A stretch of 20,777 bases of DNA, from the NCBI GenBank assembly GCA_036395835.1, contig DASWCW010000142.1, forward strand, positions 1 to 20,777, written 5' to 3'. This document shows, one piece after another, positions 16,022-20,777 of the stretch (positions are counted from its first letter, which is position 1; every line of letters begins with the position of its first letter). This DNA is from AP-16 sp036395835. GTDB lineage: Bacteria; Pseudomonadota; Alphaproteobacteria; Rhizobiales; Xanthobacteraceae. The notes below the pieces were generated by a model. It worked only from the letters and a program-made list of their open reading frames with translations, was not told the origin of the DNA and made no database searches. Made by a program: the position numbers and the translations under genes.

Positions 16022-17421
16022 AAATTTCGCGCTCGGAGATGCGCCAGCTCGTGCGGGACATCCGTGACGGCAAGGCGCCCAAAGTGCCCGAAGGCAAGTT
16101 CGATCAGCTCTACTACTGCCCGGAGGTGTTCGACGGATTTCTGATCCGGCTGCTGCCCAGCGGGCGCGGCACTTGGTACGTCGAGCACAAGACGCACGGA
16201 CGCGGCCAGAGGGTTAAGATCGGCGATGTGCGCGTGTTCGACTTCGACGATGCAGTGAAGCACGCGAAAGACACCTGGGCGAAGATCCAGCTCAAGCGTC
16301 TCGACCCGCAAGCGGCAAAGGCAGAGGCGCGGAACAGCACGAAGAACACATTCGAGAGCGTGGCGGAGCTGTTCGTCGTGGCGAAAGAGCACGAGGGACT
16401 GCGCGGCACGTCCATGATGAATTACCGGCCGTATCTCACGAAGAACGATTACTTCGGCCCGTGGCACAAGCTGCCGGTCGATGAGATCGATCACACGATG
16501 ATCAATCTCCGGCTCAAGGAGATCGCGGAAGGCAGCGCCAGGACCGCGAAGAAGTTCAGGCGCGCACGGCTAACGACTGCGGGGCGGTGCGCGTCGCTGC
16601 TCAACACCTTTTTCCGTTGGGCCGTGAAAGAGGGCCTGCATCCCGGCCCGAGCCCGATGCAGCGCGCGAACAAGCTGAAGAAGGAGAAGAAGCGCGAGCG
16701 CGTGCTGAACGAGGCCGAGATCCGCGTGATCTGGCAGGAGTGCCTGGCGTGGGAGGCCGAGGCGCTCGCGGGCGGCAAACCACAAGGGCACGGGCGAGCG
16801 ATTCCCGACCGGCCGCGCGCCCTGCGCCTGTTGATGCTGACTTCGCTACGGCGCGATGAAGTCGCCGACATGGAGTGGAAAGAGCTGGATCTAGACAAGG
16901 GCACATTCTTCTTGCCCGCCGAGCGCAGCAAGAACGAGATCCCGTTATTCCTACCGTTGACCGACACGGCGATTGAGATCCTGCGGAGCGTGGCCCGGCG
17001 GCCGGGCCACGAGCACTTGTTCGGCACGCTGCCCGGCCAAGGTCTCAGCATGAACAACACGCACCTGATGATCAATGAGCGGCTCGGCGCCAAGCTGCCC
17101 GCCAACAGCCCGTTGCGCAAGTCGCTCGGCGTTGACCTGCGCACGCCGGGCGGAGCGCAATCCAGCACGTGGACAATTCACGATGTCAGGCGAACCGTTG
17201 CGACCGGCATGGCGTCGATCGGAATCCAACAGCACGTAATCGACCGCGTGCAGAACCACAAAGTGCTCGGTGACGTCCCCGAGCGATATAACCGCTGGGA
17301 TTACTGTCCGGAGAAGCGCGACGCGCTGATACGTTGGGAAGATCACCTGCTCAGTCTCGTGGTCGAGGGCCGCGCGAAGAAGTTCGCCGCGCCGCAATGG
17401 GGCCGGAGGGAAGCATCATGA
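16018..17421 (+). CDS. Tyrosine recombinase (integrase) 2
   Basis: The ATG at 16018 has GGGGAAGGG just upstream; the frame is open further 5' but without a better start. The 467-residue protein is a second, clearly different P4/island-type integrase. The N-terminal part (about 1-105) has FLIRLLPSGRGTWYVEHKT, the core-binding part spans about 110-205, and the catalytic domain has Arg278 in TSLRRDEVADMEW, Lys305 in RSKNEIPLFLPL, His388 and Arg391 in IHDVRRTVATGM, His414 in QNHK, and Tyr424 in ERYNRW. A long insert with NNTHLMINERLGA precedes the HxxR box, as in several island integrases. It appears intact. Its stop overlaps the next start as ATGA, so it is co-translated with the small DNA-binding protein. 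Confidence 0.92.
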   Translation: MKISRSEMRQLVRDIRDGKAPKVPEGKFDQLYYCPEVFDGFLIRLLPSGRGTWYVEHKTHGRGQRVKIGDVRVFDFDDAVKHAKDTWAKIQLKRLDPQAAKAEARNSTKNTFESVAELFVVAKEHEGLRGTSMMNYRPYLTKNDYFGPWHKLPVDEIDHTMINLRLKEIAEGSARTAKKFRRARLTTAGRCASLLNTFFRWAVKEGLHPGPSPMQRANKLKKEKKRERVLNEAEIRVIWQECLAWEAEALAGGKPQGHGRAIPDRPRALRLLMLTSLRRDEVADMEWKELDLDKGTFFLPAERSKNEIPLFLPLTDTAIEILRSVARRPGHEHLFGTLPGQGLSMNNTHLMINERLGAKLPANSPLRKSLGVDLRTPGGAQSSTWTIHDVRRTVATGMASIGIQQHVIDRVQNHKVLGDVPERYNRWDYCPEKRDALIRWEDHLLSLVVEGRAKKFAAPQWGRREAS

Positions 17422-17687
17422 ACGCACTAACGCTCGACGCGATCGACCCACAAACGCGGCTGACGTTCGCCGAGTGGGTGCAGCTGCTCGGGGTCGGCGG
17501 CGATCAGGATCGGGTGTTCACGGTCGTCGAATGGGCGAAGCAAGCCGGGATCTCCGTGCGCAATGCCTATGAGCTGATCAGTTCCGGCGATGGCCCGCCC
17601 GTGGTGCAGCTGAGCGAGAACAGGATCGGAATCCGCGTGGTCGATCATCGCCGATGGCTCGACGCGCGGACCCGGCGCAAGCGTTGA
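17418..17687 (+). CDS. Small excisionase/AlpA-like DNA-binding protein 2
   Basis: The ATG at 17418 overlaps the integrase 2 stop (ATGA) and has GGAGGGAAG upstream inside the integrase gene. The 89-residue product has the helix-turn-helix VFTVVEWAKQAGISVRNAYE (about 33-52), then SSGDGPPVVQLSENRIGIRV as the wing, and VDHRRWLDARTRRKR as a basic tail. This is the same order and the same tail type (RRW-x2-ART-RR) as in the protein at 15265-15480. The tight coupling to integrase 2 suggests a recombination directionality factor or a local repressor. Confidence 0.7.
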   Translation: MNALTLDAIDPQTRLTFAEWVQLLGVGGDQDRVFTVVEWAKQAGISVRNAYELISSGDGPPVVQLSENRIGIRVVDHRRWLDARTRRKR

Positions 17688-17733
17688 CGCCACGGCGGCA
17701 CGTCGTTTAGGTTTCGTGTTTGGAGAGCACTTA

Positions 17734-17771
17734 GCCTACTGTCCTCCCGGCTTGCCGGGGCCTCGGTAGGC
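17734..17771. repeat. Two-tier inverted repeat
   Basis: The outer arms are GCCTAC (17734-17739) and GTAGGC (17766-17771). The inner arms are CCCGGC (17746-17751) and GCCGGG (17754-17759). In RNA this gives one hairpin with an internal loop. A further hairpin, GACAA-CGCC-TTGTC, follows at 17788-17801. Confidence 0.6.
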
Positions 17772-17861
17772 GGCGGTGTGGCAGGCCGACAACGCCTTGT
17801 CGCGGTAGTAGCGCCCCGCAGTCCCAAGACAGCACGGGTCATCCGTCATCTCGGGCACTCA

Positions 17862-17902
17862 AATGGAAAACCCCGGACCGCCTTCGGCCCGGGGCTTCCA
17901 TT
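17862..17902 (-). terminator. Long GC-rich terminator-like hairpin
   Basis: Three nested stems, AATGGAA/TTCCATT, CCCCGG/CCGGGG and CCG/CGG, form a 16-pair hairpin with a CCTT loop and small bulges. On the minus strand the GC stem is followed by TTTT, so it looks more like a minus-strand terminator, yet no minus-strand gene is evident upstream. It also separates the integrase module from the next plus-strand operon. Confidence 0.55.
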
Positions 17903-18037
17903 AACTGATCGAGCTGTCGACGCAGCACGGTCAGCGGCGCGCTCTCCAGAAAATATCCGCCGCCGCTCCCGCAAGCAAGTCCCAGCACAGACAGCCGATC
18001 GCAACCCGCGCTCGATGAGCGCGAGAAAGGCTGTGTC

Positions 18038-18427
18038 GTGACTATGAAAAAGAACGGCGCTGTTAGCGGCGGCGCCGAAGGCGGCAGGGTGGAAGCCCCG
18101 CCTAGCACCTTCATCGAACGCCGTCCAGACGGCGAAACCTTCGGCAAATTGCCGTCGGAAATCTCGCCCGCCGAGTTCGAAGCGGCCGGGCACCACCGCA
18201 TGCCGCTGTTGAAAGTAATTCGCGCAAAATGCGCGGATTGCAGCTGCTATCAGCCGAGCGAAATCCGCAAATGCACCGCGACCGGCTGCGCGCTTTGGCC
18301 GTATAGGCTGGGCTTCAATCCGCTCCGCCGTGGTCGTGGTCGGCGACCAGCCAACCCGTTCAAGCCTTCCCGCAAAACGCGGCAAAATTCGCAGCCCGCA
18401 GCCGCTCTCAGGCCGGTGGTGCCCTGA
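18038..18427 (+). CDS. Cys-rich phage-like protein of unknown function
   Basis: The GTG at 18038 has AAAGG seven bases upstream; an ATG six bases later is the alternative. The 129-residue product has a compact central region, MPLLKVIRAKCADCSCYQPSE then IRKCTATGCALWPYRLG, with Cys at about 65, 68, 70, 79 and 84 (CxxCxC...C...C). This suggests a small metal-binding (zinc-knuckle) domain. The IRAKC...EIRKCT...CALWPYR arrangement recalls conserved hypothetical proteins of alphaproteobacterial prophages; their function is not known to me. The tail is Arg/Lys/Pro-rich and may bind nucleic acid. It is the first gene of a three-gene chain: the next start is one base after its stop. Confidence 0.75.
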   Translation: MTMKKNGAVSGGAEGGRVEAPPSTFIERRPDGETFGKLPSEISPAEFEAAGHHRMPLLKVIRAKCADCSCYQPSEIRKCTATGCALWPYRLGFNPLRRGRGRRPANPFKPSRKTRQNSQPAAALRPVVP

Positions 18428-18428
18428 C

Positions 18429-18608
18429 ATGCGCGATCCCGGCTCAATCCCGCCATTCGGCGAGTCCGACTCCGATGACGTCACCGTCGTGCCGAGCTCG
18501 GTCGAGTTCTACCGCGTCAAGCGCTTCGTGCGCGCCTGCGATGCACTGTGGCCGGGCGCGCGCATCACCATCCGGCCATCAACCGAAATAGGAAAGGTCA
18601 GCAGATGA
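18429..18608 (+). CDS. Small protein of unknown function
   Basis: The ATG at 18429 lies one base after the stop of the Cys-rich gene. The 59-residue product has an acidic start (GESDSDDVTVVPSSVEF) and a basic C-terminal half (YRVKRFVRACDALWPGARITIRPS). No known domain is recognised. Its TGA at 18606-18608 overlaps the next start as ATGA, which supports it as a real, coupled gene. Confidence 0.55.
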   Translation: MRDPGSIPPFGESDSDDVTVVPSSVEFYRVKRFVRACDALWPGARITIRPSTEIGKVSR

Positions 18609-18775
18609 CCGCCATGAGCAAACACGACGAGTTCGACGCTTGGTGGGAGAGCTTGGATGACGACGAGCGCGCCGAGCAAATCGAAAAAACCTTCCAACAG
18701 CTGGCCGCCGCCCGCCTCGTCGTCGACTCCGGCGAACGCCGCAACGGCAAAATCGTGTGGAAGTGCAAGAGCTAA
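18605..18775 (+). CDS. Small acidic protein of unknown function
   Basis: The ATG at 18605 overlaps the preceding stop (ATGA) and has GGAAAGG about eight bases upstream. The 56-residue product is acidic and helical in its first half (HDEFDAWWESLDDDERAEQIEKTFQQ) and ends in a short basic segment (GKIVWKCKS). Size and position suit a phage accessory or anti-host protein, but nothing specific can be assigned. It ends the three-gene chain before the ORF-free stretch. Confidence 0.55.
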   Translation: MTAMSKHDEFDAWWESLDDDERAEQIEKTFQQLAAARLVVDSGERRNGKIVWKCKS

Positions 18776-19397
18776 CACAACCGTGACGTGAGACTAGCGG
18801 CCGGCGGGTGCCCGGAAAAGCAGTTTATTCAACTGCATAAACCTCCGATCGAGTGCCCGGACCGCCAATAAGAAACCAAAGCATGAGGGTCGCCGGCACC
18901 CAGGGAAGCCGGGAAGAAACGCGGGTATCCCCGACCCGATCATGGTGCGGATCAGCGGCCGTGATCAGAACCGAGGCTTAACGTACGGCAACACTCGCGG
19001 AGCATACGTCCGCGGCCGATCCCGAGCCAAATATCGGGATGCCGGGCGGCTGGCCACCGATAACAGGCACCTCGGGGATAGCGCTAACTGATCACCTCAT
19101 TCCGCTATGGCGGGAAAAGGATTTCGGAGCGCCGATCCTTCTCAGCCGGGTTTAGCGGGGGGCGGGCTTTGCCTATAGGATATTGCGATACCACCTTGGG
19201 AATATTTTCTGACGCGCTCGCGGGGGCGCCGGGCGCGGATACGCGGCGGCCCCTAGATGCCGTTCATCTGAGGTTTGCAGCCTGACGGCGGGCGGGAAAA
19301 TGCGCAGGATCAACAGCATCTTGCGGATCGCTCAGGACTGCGGCAATATCCGCGGCGTTTGGGAAGCGGGTGGGAAGCGAGCGCGAGGGCCGAAAAC
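18776..19397. other. ORF-poor stretch dense in inverted repeats; candidate structured RNA
   Basis: Between about 18780 and 19270 there is no reading frame of useful length on either strand, which is unusual in this high-GC window. Nested inverted repeats are packed here. Block A has GGCGG/CCGCC (18803-18866) around GCAGTT-TATTC-AACTGC. Block B has GGGTCG/CGACCC (18887-18937) around CCGGC/GCCGG and GGG/CCC. Block C has GTGATCAG/CTGATCAC (18961-19095) around CCGAGG/CCTCGG, CGCGG/CCGCG, ATCCCGA/TCGGGAT and CGG/CCG. Block E is AAGGAT/ATCCTT with CGG/CCG near 19117-19140. It could be a noncoding RNA, or a single-strand DNA structure such as an origin or transfer site. I recognise no known RNA family. 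Confidence 0.5.
19361..19378. repeat. Phased GGGAAGC pair before the late gene chain
   Basis: GGGAAGC occurs at 19361 and 19372, 11 bp apart. This is the same motif in reverse orientation, and the same spacing, as the pair at 13847/13858. The pair ends 19 bases before the GTG at 19398, the same gap as between the last repeat and the integrase 1 start. Confidence 0.5.
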
Positions 19398-19715
19398 GTG
19401 TCGATGCAAGCCGTCACCGGGGCCGCGCCAAGGCGGCAAAGGGCCGTTCGGGTGCCTCGCGCCTGGCAATCTGAGGGGGCGCGTTGTTACCGCAGCTACG
19501 TGCGCACGCTGGCGCCGACGGGCGGGCTGACCACGAAGCAGAAGGCCGCGGTGATCCGCGCCACGAGCCTGGCCGTTCTGGCCGAGCGGGTTCGCGAACA
19601 ATGCTTCGCGGGCGAGGCGACGGTTGCGCAGCTTGACCAGACAGAACGCGCGCTGCGGCGCGCCGAGAAGGCGCTTGAGGCGATCGCGAGCGCGAGGGCA
19701 TCGCCATGGCCGTGA
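19398..19715 (+). CDS. Phage-like protein of unknown function
   Basis: I chose the GTG at 19398, which follows GAGGG by eight bases; the frame is open back to 19275, but the phased repeats lie there. The 105-residue product is mostly helical: YRSYVRTLAPTGGLTTKQKAAVIRATSLAVLAERVREQ then ATVAQLDQTERALRRAEKALEAI. The GGLTTKQKAAVIRA pattern recalls small proteins that sit near terminase genes in alphaproteobacterial prophages, but this is from memory, and no terminase is in the window. It overlaps the next gene by ten bases, so the two are co-translated. Confidence 0.6.
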   Translation: MSMQAVTGAAPRRQRAVRVPRAWQSEGARCYRSYVRTLAPTGGLTTKQKAAVIRATSLAVLAERVREQCFAGEATVAQLDQTERALRRAEKALEAIASARASPWP

Positions 19716-20287
19716 GCAAGGTCGATACCGCCGCCATCGAGGCTGCGGAGCGCGAGATCGGCGAGGGCCGCGGCGAGCTCGACGTGCTCGGGCGTGCGGC
19801 GTGCCGGCTTGCCGCGCGGCTTGCGGCACGGATCGACAATCCGACGAAGGACAGCGACCCGTTGCGGCTGGCGGACGCGCTAGCGCGGGTTTGCGCGCTG
19901 CTACCGCCGAAGGTCGCGGCGGCTGCGGTTGAGTCCGATTCCTATCCTGGCGCGGCGGTCATGTCGGGCGGCGAGCTCGACGTTCTGCGGTATCTGGTCG
20001 ATCGGGCGAGGCGTGGCGACCAGGTTGAGGCGCTGCGGGTGGAGCTGCCGCCGTTGCGGCAGGGGGTTCACGCGCCCGGCGAGCCGGGGTGTTCGTGCGG
20101 GATATGCAGTCCTGGCCGAGTTGGGGAGGAGTTGGCTGCCCTGCGTTCGGAGAATGTGTGGCTCAAGCAGGAGAATGAGGCGTTGAGAACGAGATCGCCG
20201 GCGGCGGTTGCGAGTCCCACCGCGTCAGGCGTCGGCGGCGGGCCGCCGCAGGCACGCGGCCTCGCCGTCTGTGTCTACCACGAGTGA
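19706..20287 (+). CDS. Coiled-coil protein of unknown function
   Basis: The ATG at 19706 lies inside the end of the previous gene. The 193-residue product is largely helical. The phrase GELDVL occurs twice (in RGELDVLGRAA and GGELDVLRYLV), suggesting an internal duplication. A short Cys motif, GCSCGIC, sits near residue 130, followed by a probable coiled coil (EELAALRSENVWLKQENEAL) and a Pro/Gly-rich tail. It has no recognised domain. It is part of a chain of overlapping genes: the next frame begins at 20271, before this stop at 20287. Confidence 0.6.
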   Translation: MAVSKVDTAAIEAAEREIGEGRGELDVLGRAACRLAARLAARIDNPTKDSDPLRLADALARVCALLPPKVAAAAVESDSYPGAAVMSGGELDVLRYLVDRARRGDQVEALRVELPPLRQGVHAPGEPGCSCGICSPGRVGEELAALRSENVWLKQENEALRTRSPAAVASPTASGVGGGPPQARGLAVCVYHE

Positions 20288-20552
20288 TGCGTCCGTCGCC
20301 GTCGGTGTCGAGACCGCCGACCGCGGCGAGGCCTTCCAGCAGCCGTCGGCGGAGTCGCCGGTCGTCGACAACGGGCTTCCCGGCCGGCATGGGCTGCGGG
20401 TGGTGTCGTCGCGCCCGACGCGGACGACCGCGTCGGAGGAGCATGCCGTCCAGGAGATGGAACGGGCGCACGAGGCGGCATCGGGCCGCGAGTACCTCGA
20501 TGCGCCGGGCACGCGGTTCACGCGGTTCGATTACGGAGGCCCGGGATGGTGA
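20271..20552 (+). CDS. Small protein of unknown function
   Basis: A GTG at 20271 inside the end of the previous gene gives a 93-residue frame (VSTTSDASVAVGVETADRG onward to FTRFDYGGPGW). Its stop at 20550-20552 falls within the start of the next gene, whose strong GGAGG lies inside this one. That overlapping layout supports it, but composition alone does not, and no domain is recognised. Confidence 0.4.
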   Translation: MSTTSDASVAVGVETADRGEAFQQPSAESPVVDNGLPGRHGLRVVSSRPTRTTASEEHAVQEMERAHEAASGREYLDAPGTRFTRFDYGGPGW

Positions 20553-20680
20553 AGATTCGCAACGTCGATTTGTGGCAGCCGGTCGCGCTGAACACGCGCT
20601 TGGTTCAGCTGCGCGCGGGCGCGGTTGGGGCTGGCCCATGGCGGCAGGTTGGCGAGCCGCGCTTCCACCTGGCCGCGTGA
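20546..20680 (+). pseudogene. Gene start interrupted by IS110 sequence
   Basis: The ATG at 20546 has a strong GGAGG five bases upstream and overlaps the previous gene, so it was probably a real start (MVKIRNVDLWQPV). The frame stops after 44 codons, and its last part lies opposite the transposase fragment on the other strand. The original gene therefore appears cut by the insertion. Confidence 0.4.
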
Positions 20681-20777
20681 CCACTTCTGCCGCAGCACGA
20701 TGGCACCGCGCTGATCTTGGCCCACGACGTGGAACGAGTTCTTGCCGATGTCGATACCGATCACCGAGGCGATCGCT
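20637..20777 (-). mobile_element. IS110-family transposase, N-terminal fragment
   Basis: On the minus strand, reading in from the window edge, the sequence encodes MIGIDIGKNSFHVVGQDQRG, then LRQKWSRGQVEARLANLPP. This is the start of an IS110-type DEDD transposase; the first catalytic Asp is in IDIG. After PP, near 20637, the family sequence (normally CLIGMEAC) is lost and unrelated residues follow to a stop at 20531. Only about 45 residues remain, so it cannot be active. The upstream non-coding end of the element, where an IS110 bridge RNA would lie, is outside the window. Confidence 0.8.

Larger units (their letters stand above)
17688..18037. other. Intergenic stretch with three hairpins
   Basis: No protein gene is supported in this 350-bp gap. 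It contains three separate perfect or near-perfect inverted repeats: 17734-17771, 17788-17801 and 17862-17902, the last listed separately. The ones before 17802 could be part of a small RNA. Confidence 0.45.

Noticed and set aside
17409..17415. GGGAAGC copy before the second HTH gene
   Set aside because: It is single and part of the ribosome binding site. Single copies also occur near 5313, 15199 and 18903, as expected by chance in GC-rich DNA.
18961..19095. Retron, tmRNA, RNase P RNA or integron attC
   Set aside because: There is no reverse transcriptase or tag-coding sequence. AGAACCGAGGCTTA only loosely recalls an RNase P segment, the other RNase P core sequences are missing, and no matching GTTRRRY partner exists for GCTTAAC.
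1..20777. CRISPR array or diversity-generating retroelement
   Set aside because: No regularly spaced direct repeats, cas-like genes or reverse transcriptase were seen.

Overview
The window is high-GC bacterial DNA with an alphaproteobacterial, probably Hyphomicrobiales (Bradyrhizobium/Rhodopseudomonas-like), character. This is inferred from the Omp25/RopB-type beta-barrel protein, the small secreted proteins, the style of the TRAP and MmgE/PrpD genes, and the integrase cargo. It is an accessory, decaying stretch joined to a recently invaded metabolic operon. There is no rRNA and no CRISPR array.

Region 1 (1-6530) is sparse and partly decayed. It holds a frameshifted HNH-endonuclease gene, a secreted unknown protein on the minus strand, the 5' half of a tRNA-Cys, an SGNH/GDSL-type hydrolase gene cut by an in-frame TGA, an outer-membrane beta-barrel protein on the minus strand, and two small exported proteins on the plus strand.

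Region 2 (6585-13665, all minus strand) is one tightly packed transport and metabolism operon. Transcription order is an ABC permease with two fused permease domains, an MmgE/PrpD-family protein, an SDR-fold protein that has lost its catalytic residues, a TRAP substrate-binding protein (DctP type), and a fused TRAP permease (DctQ-DctM). The likely job is uptake and processing of an organic, probably (di/tri)carboxylic, acid. The ABC ATPase and binding protein expected upstream of the permease are not in the window. The permease start overlaps the stop of a short coding remnant by GTGA, and mobile-element DNA begins about 75-240 bp further upstream, so the operon looks truncated by an insertion.

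Region 3 (about 13740-20777) is a mobile element. It has two different tyrosine recombinases in tandem, each followed by a small excisionase/AlpA-like DNA-binding protein. Between them lies an ORF whose start resembles DUF3102. Then come a three-gene overlapping operon with a Cys-rich protein, a long ORF-free stretch dense in inverted repeats, and a second chain of overlapping phage-like genes. That chain is broken at the right edge by a fragment of an IS110-family transposase.

The most unusual signals are: (a) the ORF desert at 18776-19397, with many nested inverted repeats that look like a large structured RNA or a single-strand DNA structure; (b) a second hairpin cluster at 17700-17905; (c) helically phased GCTTCCC/GGGAAGC repeats placed the same distance upstream of integrase 1 and of the late gene chain; and (d) the catalytically stripped SDR in the transport operon.
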